A DNA stretch of 64,000 bases from the NCBI RefSeq assembly GCF_002727185.1, contig NZ_NIZW01000014.1, forward strand, positions 1 through 64,000, in the 5' to 3' direction. The notes beneath the pieces were generated by a model. That model did not search any database. It was not told the origin of the DNA and saw only the letters and a list, made by a program, of their open reading frames with translations. The DNA comes from Rhodopirellula bahusiensis (GTDB lineage Bacteria > Planctomycetota > Planctomycetia > Pirellulales > Pirellulaceae). Below are positions 27,695-38,573 of the stretch, piece by piece (position 1 is the first letter of the stretch; each line of letters starts with the position of its first letter). The translations under genes were made by a program, and so were the position numbers.

Positions 27695-28549
27695 TTACCG
27701 AGAAAGTTTCAGATCGACGAAGGATCGCACCTGGTTGGTGATAGCACGTTCAGTGGGCAGGCGTTCCATCGAACTCGCGCCATAGAAACCGTCGATCGGA
27801 CAACGGTCCATGACGTACTGAGCGTCATCCGGTTCTGCGATGGGACCGCCGTGACAAAGCACCAACACATCCGCGCGAACATCGCGAGCCGCGGAGGCAA
27901 TTGAGTCGACGGCGCGGACACTGTCGTCGAGCGTCATCGCAGTTTGAGCACCGATCGTTCCGGACGTTGTCAGTCCCATGTGAGCGACGATGATGTCAGC
28001 TCCCGCGCTCGTCAATTCGCGTGCTTGCTCCGGGTCGAATGCATACGGTGTGGTCAGAAGATCCATTTCATGAGCCGCCGCGATGCATTCGATTTCCAGC
28101 TGGAAACTCATGCCCGTTTCTTCCAGGTTGGCTCGGAACGTACCGTCGATCAGCCCCACCGTCGGGAAGTTCTGGATGCCGGCGTACCCAAGCGATTTGA
28201 GCTCCTGCAAGAAATGATCTCGCAAGAGAAATGGATCGGTTCCGCAAACGCCCGCCAAAACCGGTGTGTGCTTGACCGCGGTCAGGATTTCGGGCGCCAT
28301 GCCCTTCACGATCTCGTTGGCGTTCCCATACGGAAGCAACCCCGACAGAGAACCGCGTCCCGCCATTCGGTAACGGCCTGAGTTGTAAACAACGATCAAG
28401 TCGATGCCAGCTTCCTCTTCGCATTTGGCAGAGATGCCGGCACCGGCTCCACCGCCGATGATTGGTTTGCCGGCCGCCTGTTTCTCTCGAAATCCGGCCA
28501 GAATGGATTCGCGTGTCTGAGTCATGGTGCGTGGTGCTGGATGAGTCAT
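27695..28549 (-). CDS. Phosphoenolpyruvate hydrolase-family TIM-barrel protein
   Basis: The 284-residue protein matches the PEP-hydrolase family (PF09370), a TIM barrel related to the isocitrate lyase superfamily. Its signatures include [13 protein letters not shown] near residue 40, [21 protein letters not shown], a long QNFPTV segment and CHGGPI near the end. It follows the Tm-1-like gene by 37 bp in the same direction. In plants the two domains are fused in the Tm-1 resistance protein. The bacterial substrate is unknown. Confidence 0.85.
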   Translation of the reverse strand: MTHPAPRTMTQTRESILAGFREKQAAGKPIIGGGAGAGISAKCEEEAGIDLIVVYNSGRYRMAGRGSLSGLLPYGNANEIVKGMAPEILTAVKHTPVLAGVCGTDPFLLRDHFLQELKSLGYAGIQNFPTVGLIDGTFRANLEETGMSFQLEIECIAAAHEMDLLTTPYAFDPEQARELTSAGADIIVAHMGLTTSGTIGAQTAMTLDDSVRAVDSIASAARDVRADVLVLCHGGPIAEPDDAQYVMDRCPIDGFYGASSMERLPTERAITNQVRSFVDLKLSR

Positions 28550-28586
28550 CGATTTGGAAGAGGATCGAATTTCACGCGGTTCCGAT

Positions 28587-29819
28587 TCAAAAACGGTTCC
28601 ACATCGTTCGAAAAGCGTCCGTCAACGCATTCGCGAATTCCGGATCATTGATGTGATACGGTAAGCGACGAACGGCTCGATTGGGAGTCGTCTCAACGCA
28701 CCTTTCCAGCTCACTGAAGAGTGCTTCGTCAGCTTTCGGATCAAAGAACGGTTGGCCAGGAGCATCCAACGCCGAGACGCCTTTCTCCGGAATCAGAATC
28801 ACCACTTCGGCAGTCGAGCGATTGACCTTGTTGGCGATCCAGCGAGCGATTTCGCGGTTCTCTTCCGGTGTTGTTCGCATCAATGTGATTTGCGGGTTGT
28901 GAACATGCAGCAATCGATCGCTGAACTTTTCCGGCACGGTGGATCGGGCTCGGAAGTTCACCATGTCCACCGCACCCAAACTCATCACGTAAGGCACTTC
29001 CGACTTCAAAATCGCATCGAAACGTGTTGGTCCCGCTGGGAAGATACCGCCGACCACCTCATCGGCAACTTCAGTCGTGGTGATGTCCAAGACACCTCGA
29101 ATCATTTTCGATTCGACCAATTTGTCCATCGCGCGGCCGCCGGTTCCAGTCGCGTGAAAGACCAACGGATCCAATCCGTCCGCTTCCAGCGACAACCGAA
29201 CAGCGGTGGCGCACGTCGTTGTGACGCCGAACATGGTCAAGCCAATCGCCGGCCGAACTTTCACCTCTGGAGTTGGGATCGAAACCATTCCCGTCAAAGC
29301 GTGGGCCGCGTTGGAGAGGATCTTGGTCGAGACTTGGTTCAGTCCCGCGACATCGACGATTGATGGGAACATCAGAATGTCACTGCCGCCAACAAACGCG
29401 GAAACATCGCCACCGCCCACGGTGGAAACCATCAACTTGGGAAGCCCGATCGGCAGAGCTGCCATCGCCGGGCAGATCAATGCCGTTCCGCCGGTGCCTC
29501 CCAATCCGATCACACCGGCAACTCGGCCCGATTGATGTTCATGTGAGAGGTAGTGTTGAAGTGCGATGCTCATGGCATCAATGGCTTGGCCGCGATCGTC
29601 AACATTCAAAGCGTCGGTGGTCGAATTGCATCGAGCGACCCGCTCTCGCGTGACAGTCGGCTCGATAGTTGGCGGGTCAAGCGTTCCGACATCGACCGTT
29701 GCGACGGACAACCCTTGAGCCCGCAACTGCTCCGCCACGAAACTCAGTTCTTCGCCTTTGGTGTCCATGGTTGCGATTGCAAAAACCATCGGGACGGAAT
29801 CAGAGTCGGTCGGTTGCAT
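28587..29819 (-). CDS. Tm-1-like ATP-binding protein (UPF0261)
   Basis: The 410-residue product begins with [19 protein letters not shown], the start of the Tm-1-like/UPF0261 family. [15 protein letters not shown] and [13 protein letters not shown] lie in the N-terminal domain; the second domain has [13 protein letters not shown] and the acidic C-terminus. ATP binding is known in the plant homologue. It is the first gene of the pair with the PEP-hydrolase family protein. It lies 6 bp from the stop of the hybrid kinase, so transcription of the four genes may be continuous. Confidence 0.86.
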   Translation of the reverse strand: MQPTDSDSVPMVFAIATMDTKGEELSFVAEQLRAQGLSVATVDVGTLDPPTIEPTVTRERVARCNSTTDALNVDDRGQAIDAMSIALQHYLSHEHQSGRVAGVIGLGGTGGTALICPAMAALPIGLPKLMVSTVGGGDVSAFVGGSDILMFPSIVDVAGLNQVSTKILSNAAHALTGMVSIPTPEVKVRPAIGLTMFGVTTTCATAVRLSLEADGLDPLVFHATGTGGRAMDKLVESKMIRGVLDITTTEVADEVVGGIFPAGPTRFDAILKSEVPYVMSLGAVDMVNFRARSTVPEKFSDRLLHVHNPQITLMRTTPEENREIARWIANKVNRSTAEVVILIPEKGVSALDAPGQPFFDPKADEALFSELERCVETTPNRAVRRLPYHINDPEFANALTDAFRTMWNRF

Positions 29820-29825
29820 GATGAT

Positions 29826-32570
29826 CTAGGTGGTCAGGCGGGCAATCATTTGAATCAGCTTCTGTTGATCCAACGGTTTGGTGGTGTAGTCGGTGCAACC
29901 CGCCGCCAAGCATTCTTCGCGGTCGCTCTTCATCGCGTTGGCGGTCAAAGCGATGATCGGCAATTTGCATTTGCGCCGTCGGAGTTCGGTGGTGGCTTCG
30001 TATCCATCCATGACCGGCATTTGCATGTCCATCACGATCAAGTCGACCGGCGGTGAGTCGGGCGATTCAATGAAGTCGATCGCCTCCTGTCCGTTTGTTG
30101 CTGTGTAAACCGTGCTGCCCGCTTTCTCGATGAAGTGTTGGGCCAAATAACGGATGTCCCTTCGGTCATCGACCACTAAAACACTGGTCGACAGCTGAAT
30201 CTCTGGCTGAGGTTTTTCGACAGTTGGTAGGCTGTTGAGGTTGGGTTGGACCAGTTTGCCGCTGGCGTTGACCTTCAAGCACAAGGTGAACCGGCTGCCC
30301 TTGCCAGGTTGACTAGAAACATCGATTTGGCCGCCCAACGCGTGCGACAATCGACGACAGATGGTGAGTCCCAATCCCGTTCCACCGTACGACCGGGTCG
30401 AAGTGCTATCGACTTGCGTGAACGGTTCGAACAAGGTGTCCAGTTTGTCCGGCGAAATGCCGACACCGGTGTCAATCACATCGAAGTTCAACAGCTTGGA
30501 TCGCTCGTCATAGCGGATGTGCAGTCGCACTTCGCCATCGTTGGTGAACTTGATCGCGTTGCCAAGCAGATTCAAAAGGATCTGACGCAACCGAATCGCG
30601 TCGGTGCGAATGGTTTCCGGAATGGGGCCGGCAAATTCAACTTTGAGTGGCAGGTCCTTTTCCGCGGCTCGAACGTCCATCAAAGATCGGATGTCGCCCA
30701 CGATGGTATCCGGCCGAACGGATTGCATCTGCAGGTCCATTTTGCCCGCATCGATTTTAGATAGATCCAAGATGTCGTTGATGATCGCCAGCAAGAAATT
30801 CCCGTTTCGCCGGATCGTTTCCACGACCAACAAGTTGTCCGGATCCTTCAAGTGATCGTTCAGAATGTCAGCGTGACCAAGGATGGCCGACATCGGTGTT
30901 CGGATTTCATGCGACATGTTGGCCAGGAACTCGCCGCGAGAACGGTTGGCCATCTCAGCAGTTTGTTTAGCGCGTTGCAGCGATTGTTCGAAAACCTTGC
31001 GGTCAGTGATGTCTTGAACCGTGCCGACGCGGCGGACAACGTGACGATCTTGTTCGATACCTTCGCGAAACGTGCGGCCGGTATCGACGAGCCAGCGAGT
31101 TTCGCCATCGGGCCGAATGACGCGAAACTCAACCGAGTGGCGATCGGGGCCATCCGCTGCCATGGATTGCTGCAAAGCTTCTCGGAATTGATCGCGATCT
31201 TCCGGATGCACCAACATCTCATAGCGGTTTTCATCCGCGATACCGTCCGGTGGCAGGCCAAGGATGCGAAACAGCTCATCGGACCAAATGTCTTGGGAGC
31301 CCGTGGTCGTGATGTCATAGGTTCCGAAACCGGTCGTTTCAGCTGCCAATCGAAGCCGGCTTTCACTGGCTTCGATATCTGAGGCACGTTGGCGAAGTGA
31401 TTCTTCGGCCAAATGGCGGTCGTGCACATCGATCACACTTCCGATGTATCCCTCGAATTCGCCTTTGGAGCCGAACTTGGGCCGGCCCGCATCGATGGCC
31501 CACCGATAGCTTCCGTCGGCGTTTTGAAGTCGGAAATCATGTTCGAATGGTTTGCGTTGATTCAGCGCCGAGAAGATGAGTCGACGAGCGTCATCTCGGT
31601 CGTCCGGATGAACCATTTCCAACCAACCGATGCCCGTGCCTTCGACTTGAGATTGCCCGGTGTAGTCTTGCCAGCCACGCGATAGAAATGTGCAGGAGTG
31701 ATCGGTGTCGGTCACCCACAACATCGCCGGAGCAGCGTCCGTCATTTCGCGAAAATACTGCTCTCGACGACGGATGGATTCAGCGACTTGTTCGTGTTCG
31801 GTGGCGTCGTAGAAATAGCACACCACTCCAAATTGGCCGTTGGGAAGCGTCGTGCGTTCGATTTCCCATTCGTAGGATTCGACTTGGTCGGTGTCGTTTC
31901 GATTCTCAACGAAAGCGGGTGCCTGATAGGGTTCACCGGTTTTGAGTGTGTGCTTGAAGTGTTCCACGATCTCCGCGGCGAAGTCCTCACGCCAAAGCGT
32001 GAACATGATTTCCTCGAAGTCATGACCTTCGATCGGTCTGAACTGAGAGAAAACTTCGCGAGCGCCCTTGCTGACATAACGCATCGCCAGCGTGTCATCG
32101 ACAACGTAGATCCCAAACGGACTGTTTTGAACCAAGTTCTCGAACGTTTCTTGTGATCGCTTGAGGCTGTCTTCGGCGTTCTTTTTGTGAGTGATGTCAA
32201 CGGCGGCCAGAAGCGACGAGACCGGCGTTTGTTTCCCGTCGCGTTCCTCGAAAACGACCTTCTTCCGAATGCTGAGCCAACGCACTTCTCCGTTTTGACG
32301 GATAATGCGATGCTCCATCGAGAATTCACCCGCACCATTCGGGTCCAGTGATTCGGCGACATGCCGATTAATGGCAGGTGCATCCTCGGGATGAAACTTG
32401 GCGTGGACCGTCTGCCGATCAACTTGCTGGCCGGGAGGTAGCTCGAACAACCGCGCAGCTTGCTGGTCGGCGGATGCGAGTCCGGTCTCATAGTCGATGT
32501 GGATGACGCCCATGGACGACATCGACAAAGCCAAACGCAGTTGTTGTTCGGTGGTGGTCAGCTCGCTCAT
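29826..32570 (-). CDS. Multi-PAS hybrid histidine kinase
   Basis: The 914-residue cytoplasmic protein has four PAS domains (roughly 10-130, 140-255, 265-385, 395-520), a HisKA segment (ANMSHEIRTPMS, near 540), an ATPase domain with NAIKF, DTGVGIS and GGTGLGL, and a C-terminal receiver (about 790-910; D in VMDMQMPVMDGYE). It is predicted to autophosphorylate and pass phosphate to its own receiver. Its start overlaps the stop of the upstream CheB-CheR kinase by 4 bp. The two have near-identical kinase and receiver halves, a sign of duplication. No membrane helix or output domain is present. Confidence 0.9.
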   Translation of the reverse strand: MSELTTTEQQLRLALSMSSMGVIHIDYETGLASADQQAARLFELPPGQQVDRQTVHAKFHPEDAPAINRHVAESLDPNGAGEFSMEHRIIRQNGEVRWLSIRKKVVFEERDGKQTPVSSLLAAVDITHKKNAEDSLKRSQETFENLVQNSPFGIYVVDDTLAMRYVSKGAREVFSQFRPIEGHDFEEIMFTLWREDFAAEIVEHFKHTLKTGEPYQAPAFVENRNDTDQVESYEWEIERTTLPNGQFGVVCYFYDATEHEQVAESIRRREQYFREMTDAAPAMLWVTDTDHSCTFLSRGWQDYTGQSQVEGTGIGWLEMVHPDDRDDARRLIFSALNQRKPFEHDFRLQNADGSYRWAIDAGRPKFGSKGEFEGYIGSVIDVHDRHLAEESLRQRASDIEASESRLRLAAETTGFGTYDITTTGSQDIWSDELFRILGLPPDGIADENRYEMLVHPEDRDQFREALQQSMAADGPDRHSVEFRVIRPDGETRWLVDTGRTFREGIEQDRHVVRRVGTVQDITDRKVFEQSLQRAKQTAEMANRSRGEFLANMSHEIRTPMSAILGHADILNDHLKDPDNLLVVETIRRNGNFLLAIINDILDLSKIDAGKMDLQMQSVRPDTIVGDIRSLMDVRAAEKDLPLKVEFAGPIPETIRTDAIRLRQILLNLLGNAIKFTNDGEVRLHIRYDERSKLLNFDVIDTGVGISPDKLDTLFEPFTQVDSTSTRSYGGTGLGLTICRRLSHALGGQIDVSSQPGKGSRFTLCLKVNASGKLVQPNLNSLPTVEKPQPEIQLSTSVLVVDDRRDIRYLAQHFIEKAGSTVYTATNGQEAIDFIESPDSPPVDLIVMDMQMPVMDGYEATTELRRRKCKLPIIALTANAMKSDREECLAAGCTDYTTKPLDQQKLIQMIARLTT

Positions 32571-35500
32571 GTCAAATTGCTGACCAACCGTAGAAGTTTC
32601 GCAGCGTCGATCGGTTTGCTGAGGTAATCGTTGCAGCCCGCCTTCAAGCACAGGTTCATGTCGCCCTGCATCGCGTCTGCGGTCAGAGCGATGATGGGAG
32701 CATCGTAACCGAGTTCTCGAAGCTTTCTCGCGGTCGCGTATCCGTCCAAGTTCGGCATCTGCATATCAAGGATGATGACGTCGGGGCAATGTTCAACTTT
32801 CATGTCCTCGATGATCTTGTCAACAGCTTGTTGCCCGTCGGCGCATTCCTCAACCGTCGCGCCCGCTTTGGTCAAAATGTGGCGACTGAGGAAGCGAATG
32901 TCGCGACGGTCATCCACCACCAACGCGTAGCAATTCAATTCAATCTTCTCTGCTGGCGATTCGTCCGAACGATCAGCGAGTTCCTCTTGTGGTTGTGAGT
33001 GATCCACCATGGGAACATCCGCCAAGTCGCCAGGGAAGACACTCAGTGTGAACGTGCTGCCCTTCCCCAGGTCGCTTTGAAACGAAATGGTGCCACCCAG
33101 CATTTCTGCCAACCGCCGGCTGATCGTCAATCCCAGACCTGTTCCGCCAAACGTCCGGCTGACGCTGGAGTCACCCTGTGAGAACGGTTGGAACAGTTGC
33201 TCTTGTTGTTCAGGTGCAATCCCAATGCCAGTGTCAATCACATCGACGCACAAACGAACTGGGTTGGAATCCATGCGAACCACCAGTCGAACGTTCCCGT
33301 CCGGAGTGAACTTAATCGCGTTGCCGACCAAGTTGATGAGAACTTGTTTGAGACGTTTTGAATCCGATCGGATTTGGGAAGGAATCTTTTGCCCGTAGTT
33401 GACTGTCAGCTCCAGCCCGGCTTCTGTGGCCCGGACTTCCATGATGCTTCGAACATCCTCGATCAAGTGCGCCGGATCGAATGCCTCGTTCTCAACATCG
33501 AGTTTGCCCGCTTCGATTTTCGACAAGTCCAAAATGTCGTTGATGATGTCCAATAAATAGTCGCCATTTCGGCGAATGGTTTGGAGGTGATGCTGGCCTT
33601 CGGAGTCGTGAATGAGATCTTGCAGCAATTCCGCGTATCCCAAAATCGCAGTCATCGGTGTGCGGATTTCGTGAGACATGTTCGCGAGGAACGCACTCTT
33701 GGATGCGCTAGCTTCGGTGGCTCGTCGCTCGCTCTCACGCAGGGTTTCCGCCTGCACGTGTTCTTGGGTTGAATCCCAATTCACACCGTACATGCGAGTG
33801 ACCTTTCCGGTTTTCCCGCGGACCACTTCGCCCATTCCGGTGATCCAACGCATCTTCCCGTCGGGGCGAACGATCCGGAACTCGATCTCATAGTCGCAAT
33901 TCCCCTCGATTGCGTCTTGCCAGTGCCGTTTCAACGCTTCGAGATCATCGGGATGCGTCAACGAAAAACCGAGTTCGGAGCTGGCTTTCTGATCGTCTGA
34001 CAGACCAAACAGTTCGTACATCTCTTTGGTCCAGAAACATTTCTTGGGTGTCCATTCCCAAGCGGCCATCCCGCCCGCTCGCAAAGCCATTTGCATCCGT
34101 CTCGAAGCGTTCTTTTTGGCCTGTTCGGAACGGACGCGATCGCTCACGTCGCGAACGATGCCAACATATTTGTGGTCGCCCGACAAAGACGTTTCACTCA
34201 CCGACAAATCCAAATCAAAGGTGGATCTATCTTTACGTTGACCAATCACCTGTCGCTGATGGCCGATGATGTGACGCTGGCCCGTTTGTTCGTAAGTCTG
34301 CAAATAGCCGTCGTGCTCGCTGTGTTCCGGTTCGGGCATCAGCATTTTGATGTTGTTGCCAACCAGTTCATCGACCTCGTAGCCAAAGATTCTGGTGGCC
34401 GCGACATTGACCGAGTTGATGGTTCCTCGACGATCGATCGTGATGATGCCATCCACCGCAGTGTTGAAGATGGCCTCCAGCCGAACTGCGACTTCTTGTT
34501 GTTCAAGCTCCGCCTTTTTGCGATCGCGAATGTCAACGCCTGAGGGAATCAGGTACTCGATGTTGCCGTTGTCATCGAACACCGGCGCGATCATGAAGTC
34601 AATCATCACGCCGTCGTCGCCATGTGCGAACAACGACACATCGTATCGCACGGGTTCACCTTGGAACGCTCGCTGCATCGCGTCTCGCATTTGCTGCGCA
34701 ACGTCGGGGTCGTAGCTCCACCATGGTGCCTCATGAAATGGTTTGCCGATGACGTCTTTGCGGTGAACCCTCGCGTATTCCAGTGATCGGTCGTCGACTT
34801 CCAGCAACATTCCGTTGCGATCAATCACGCCCACCAAGCCGAGTTGATTGTTGATCACACGACGCAGGTGTGCTTCGCGATCAACAAGCTCCAGACGGCT
34901 TTGCTTTTGATCGTGAACGTCGATGTTCATGCCGACCCAACGATTGACCGTTCCATCGGGACGACGTTGAGGTGCCGTGCGGACTTGGAACCATCGGTAT
35001 TCGCCGTGGCGGTTTCGCAGGCGATATTCCATCACGAGCGGGCGATCTTTGGCGACCGCCTCTGTCCACACCTTTTGAGTCAATTCACGATCATCGGGAT
35101 GAATCGCGTCGAGCCAGCCGAAGCCGAGCCATTGATCCAAGGTTTGTCCCGTGTATTCACGCCAACTTGGTGAATCAGAATCGGCGACACCATCCGTATT
35201 GGCGATCCAAACGATTTGAGCCGAGGCCCGGACGAGTGATTGAAACAGCTCTTCGCTTTCTCGGAGCTGCGTCACGTCGGTGAACGTCAGCACAATGCCA
35301 TCGTGGTCGCCCAAGTGCGACCGATAGGGCAGCACCCGACGAATGAACGCTTTTCCAGAATGAGCGACGACGGTGTCTTCGACGCCGTCCGCCTGCACCA
35401 ACTGATCCCAGTTCGGAAGCGGCGGCATGTTGTGAACATTGGGGACGATTTGTGTCAGCGGCCGTCCGACGTCCGTTGCAATCAAACCGTAGATTTCGGT

Positions 35501-37786
35501 TGCGGCTGGCGTGAAGCTTCGAATCGACAGATCGTCATCCAAGAAGATGGTGGCGATTCGCGTGCTACGCAACAAGTTTTCCAGGTCCGCGTTGGCGCGA
35601 GCAACCGCTTCGCTGCTGCTTCGGATTTCTTCTTTCGAATTCTCCAAGTTGTCGTTGGCCGTCTGCAAGCCTCGGTTCATGGCGAGCATCTCGTCGTAAG
35701 ACGATTTCAGCTCTTCGTTGGTGGCCTCCATCTCCTGCATCGAACGTTCGAGGTCCTCGCGGGTTGCTGCAAGTTCTCGTTCGAGTTGCTCAATCAATCG
35801 TTGGGCGTCTTCGTTCGATCCCTTGGAAAGCTCCGACGTCGTTGACCCATCCTGCTTGTTATCACTCGCAGGAACGGGAGGTCCAAAGTTTTGGAAAACC
35901 ACCATGAACAAATCGGCTTCGTGACCCAACCCCATCATGGGCTGGATGGTCAACTTCACTCGTTGGTTGCCCTCGTCGCAGCGAACCGAAAGATCATCGC
36001 GAACGACCCGGCGGCGGTTGGTTTTGGCTTCCGCGAATGCACTTCGAAGTCCGATGCGTAGCCCGCGGCGAGCCATCGCGATCAGGTTGTTTTGAAATGA
36101 GCCTTCGCCGCTGGACAGGTACGGGCTGGTGTCGGAAAGCGAACAGACGACCTGGCCTTCGATATCCACCACCAGCGATTTGGGAGCGAACTCGTCCAAG
36201 ATGATCCGCTGCAGTACCTGATGAACTTCCTGGTTGTCGTCGACCTGGGGAACGATCGCTGCGGGCCGGGCCGCTTCGACCGAGCTGAGGAAACTGCGGG
36301 AGTCACCTGTTGCGACAACGGTTGCAGTTCCTCTGCGTTGATTGATTCGGTGATTCGTGTCGACACTGCGAAATAGTTCACCGTGCGTCGAGATGGACTC
36401 GCTCGGTCCAAGGAAAAGATATCCGTTGGGTCGCAGAGCGTAGTGAAACAGCGGAATGAGTTTTTTCTGCAAATGCGGCCCCAAATAGATCAACAGATTC
36501 CGACATGAAATCAAATCTTGTCGCGAGAACGGGGCGTCGCTGATGAGGTTGTGCAGAGAGAAGAGGATGGATTCTCGCAGATTCCTTTTGACGTGAAATC
36601 GCTTGCCGCGTTTGACAAAGAATCGCTTCAATCTCGCCTCGGATATGTTTTCGCTGATCCCGAGTGGGTAAACACCTTGCCGAGCAATTGCCAACGCACG
36701 CTCATCGATGTCGCTGGCGATGATTTGAAAAGAAGGAAGAGACTCGTTGGACAGCTTGTCGCCGTTTTGAGTCTGCAGGCGATCCAAATATTCATGGCAC
36801 AGAATGGCGAGGGTGTAGGCTTCCTCACCAGTCGCGCATCCGGGAACCCATATTCGGACCGGGTCGTTTGCAGGTCGTCCTTCAAAAATCTTGGGGATTA
36901 CTTCGCCAGCTAGCCTCGCGAAGGATGCAGGGTCCCGAAAGAACTCGGTGACACCAATCAACAATTCGCGAAAGAGATTTTGAGTCTCTTCCTGATCGTC
37001 ACGCATCCGATTCATGTATTCGGCGATGTGAGGGATCTGCAGGACTTGCATTCGCCTCAGAATTCGCCGAGTCAGTGTGCCGGTTTTGTAGTGTCTGAAA
37101 TTGTGCTTGGTCGCGCTGTACAGAATCTCTGCGACTTCGGGAATGGATCGTTCGATTTGTTCGAGCATCGATCCGCTCGCCAGTTCGTCCGACTGCTGCT
37201 TGAGATAGCGAACGTAGTCTTTCAGTTCATGCGAGATCTTCTCCGGTGAGAGCACATGATCAGCCACGCCGGTGGTCGCGGCGTTTCGAGGCATCGAATC
37301 AAATTTTGCCGAACCGGATGTTTGGGCAAACGTCATCCCTCCCGCGTCGCTGATGGATTTCAAACCCAGCGTTCCATCGGTGCCCATACCGGACAGAATT
37401 ACACCAACGCCCTGTTCGCCTTGTGTATCCGCAATGGAATGAAAGAAGTGGTCGATCGGCGTCGCAAAGTTTCCTTCGGTGGCTTGTTTCAGCATCAACC
37501 GGGAACCGCTGCTGATGGTGAGCAGGCTGTTGGGTGGGCAGAGATAGACCGTGTTGGGTTTCAGTTGTTTGCGAGACTTCAGTTCGACAATTTGAAGGGG
37601 AGTCACACTCGCCAGTTCACCGGCTTGGGGCGAGTGCAATTCCGATGAATCATGGGCGACAAACACCACGGCCAAGTCAGGTGAGTCGCCCAGCGACGCC
37701 AAAAGTTCTCTCAGGGCTTCGATTCCGCCCGCGCCTGCGCCCACTCCGACGACCAGTGGTTTGGGGACCGGTTGTGGATCGCTCAA
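32567..37786 (-). CDS. CheB-CheR-PAS hybrid histidine kinase fusion
   Basis: The 1739-residue protein starts with a CheB methylesterase-like domain (about 1-190). Its catalytic serine is replaced: the GASAGG motif reads GAGAGG, with G18 in place of Ser, while H45 and D137 are kept. A CheR methyltransferase domain follows (about 205-475; SAM loop PGCATGEEAYTLA; CRNLLIYL). Next come a long coiled coil, about four PAS domains, a HisKA (NMSHEIRTPM), an ATPase and a C-terminal receiver. It is probably a soluble multi-sensor; the CheB part is predicted inactive as an esterase. Co-transcribed with the next kinase. Confidence 0.9.
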   Translation of the reverse strand: MSDPQPVPKPLVVGVGAGAGGIEALRELLASLGDSPDLAVVFVAHDSSELHSPQAGELASVTPLQIVELKSRKQLKPNTVYLCPPNSLLTISSGSRLMLKQATEGNFATPIDHFFHSIADTQGEQGVGVILSGMGTDGTLGLKSISDAGGMTFAQTSGSAKFDSMPRNAATTGVADHVLSPEKISHELKDYVRYLKQQSDELASGSMLEQIERSIPEVAEILYSATKHNFRHYKTGTLTRRILRRMQVLQIPHIAEYMNRMRDDQEETQNLFRELLIGVTEFFRDPASFARLAGEVIPKIFEGRPANDPVRIWVPGCATGEEAYTLAILCHEYLDRLQTQNGDKLSNESLPSFQIIASDIDERALAIARQGVYPLGISENISEARLKRFFVKRGKRFHVKRNLRESILFSLHNLISDAPFSRQDLISCRNLLIYLGPHLQKKLIPLFHYALRPNGYLFLGPSESISTHGELFRSVDTNHRINQRRGTATVVATGDSRSFLSSVEAARPAAIVPQVDDNQEVHQVLQRIILDEFAPKSLVVDIEGQVVCSLSDTSPYLSSGEGSFQNNLIAMARRGLRIGLRSAFAEAKTNRRRVVRDDLSVRCDEGNQRVKLTIQPMMGLGHEADLFMVVFQNFGPPVPASDNKQDGSTTSELSKGSNEDAQRLIEQLERELAATREDLERSMQEMEATNEELKSSYDEMLAMNRGLQTANDNLENSKEEIRSSSEAVARANADLENLLRSTRIATIFLDDDLSIRSFTPAATEIYGLIATDVGRPLTQIVPNVHNMPPLPNWDQLVQADGVEDTVVAHSGKAFIRRVLPYRSHLGDHDGIVLTFTDVTQLRESEELFQSLVRASAQIVWIANTDGVADSDSPSWREYTGQTLDQWLGFGWLDAIHPDDRELTQKVWTEAVAKDRPLVMEYRLRNRHGEYRWFQVRTAPQRRPDGTVNRWVGMNIDVHDQKQSRLELVDREAHLRRVINNQLGLVGVIDRNGMLLEVDDRSLEYARVHRKDVIGKPFHEAPWWSYDPDVAQQMRDAMQRAFQGEPVRYDVSLFAHGDDGVMIDFMIAPVFDDNGNIEYLIPSGVDIRDRKKAELEQQEVAVRLEAIFNTAVDGIITIDRRGTINSVNVAATRIFGYEVDELVGNNIKMLMPEPEHSEHDGYLQTYEQTGQRHIIGHQRQVIGQRKDRSTFDLDLSVSETSLSGDHKYVGIVRDVSDRVRSEQAKKNASRRMQMALRAGGMAAWEWTPKKCFWTKEMYELFGLSDDQKASSELGFSLTHPDDLEALKRHWQDAIEGNCDYEIEFRIVRPDGKMRWITGMGEVVRGKTGKVTRMYGVNWDSTQEHVQAETLRESERRATEASASKSAFLANMSHEIRTPMTAILGYAELLQDLIHDSEGQHHLQTIRRNGDYLLDIINDILDLSKIEAGKLDVENEAFDPAHLIEDVRSIMEVRATEAGLELTVNYGQKIPSQIRSDSKRLKQVLINLVGNAIKFTPDGNVRLVVRMDSNPVRLCVDVIDTGIGIAPEQQEQLFQPFSQGDSSVSRTFGGTGLGLTISRRLAEMLGGTISFQSDLGKGSTFTLSVFPGDLADVPMVDHSQPQEELADRSDESPAEKIELNCYALVVDDRRDIRFLSRHILTKAGATVEECADGQQAVDKIIEDMKVEHCPDVIILDMQMPNLDGYATARKLRELGYDAPIIALTADAMQGDMNLCLKAGCNDYLSKPIDAAKLLRLVSNLT

Positions 37787-38324
37787 TGGAAATGTCTCTC
37801 CCGACCCGCACTCACCGCCGGCAAGTAGTTCAGTCGTGGGGCGTGGGCGGTTGGCATGGTTTCAGTTCGACGCGTTTCAGAAGTCGTGGAAACCTCTCAA
37901 ACAACCTCGCTAGGCGAACGTTCAATTTGGCTTGATTGGAAGCGACGGGCCCGTTTGGGTCAATCGATTGAGAGGTGTAAATCGCGTGTCCGACGCGCAC
38001 TCTGCACAGTATCCCAGACGAACAATGACCACCGCAGATGGAGCGGACGATCCACATCCTTGTTCGTTTTCCGATCAATCGACTCGTTGCGGCAGTTGCA
38101 TCACCTCGAGGGAGAAACCGATCGATCCAGCGAGATATCGCACAGATTCCCAAACTTGAGAGCGGCGGGGAGTGGTTGGATTCACTCAAACAGCAACCGG
38201 TTGTATGAGTGAACCATTTTGGCATTCCATTCGCGTCAGCGTGTTTACTCTCGAGACGCCGTTGTGGCTTTGGCCGACAGGTTGCCTCGATCGTCATCAA
38301 CAGCGCATACCCAAAGGGCCAACC
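37787..38324. other. Intergenic region upstream of kinase operon and small lipoprotein
   Basis: This 538-bp divergent gap should carry promoters for both sides. No convincing gene, repeat or RNA was seen; the open frames through it lack any family feature. Confidence 0.4.
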
Positions 38325-38504
38325 ATGAGACAACCACGTGATGTCGTTCATTTTCTATTGCTGACCGCAGCCATGGTGGCTGGTTTCATCGTTTCCGGTT
38401 GCGACAACAAAGAAACCGTGCTGGACGTTGAGACACCCGACGGCGGTATGGAAGTCACCCGTGACCTCGACGATGGCAGCTTGAGTGTGGACGTCGAAGA
38501 ATAG
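38325..38504 (+). CDS. Small lipoprotein, 59 aa
   Basis: A basic start and hydrophobic core are followed by the lipobox FIVSGC near residue 25. The remaining 35 residues are acidic (about ten Asp and Glu) with no motif. It is predicted to be a short outer-membrane-anchored lipoprotein of unknown function. The ATG at 38325 begins the signal directly; a longer open frame to 38172 was ignored. It is the first of a run of small plus-strand envelope genes. Confidence 0.65.
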   Translation: MRQPRDVVHFLLLTAAMVAGFIVSGCDNKETVLDVETPDGGMEVTRDLDDGSLSVDVEE

Positions 38505-38573
38505 AAATCACCAGAACCCCGAGCAGCACTCGTTTGTGCGAGTTCGGAAGAACCATCCTCTAGGAGAATTGTG

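Noticed and set aside
37932-38159. 75-residue open frame upstream of the small lipoprotein
   Set aside because: No start context, no homology features, low-complexity composition.
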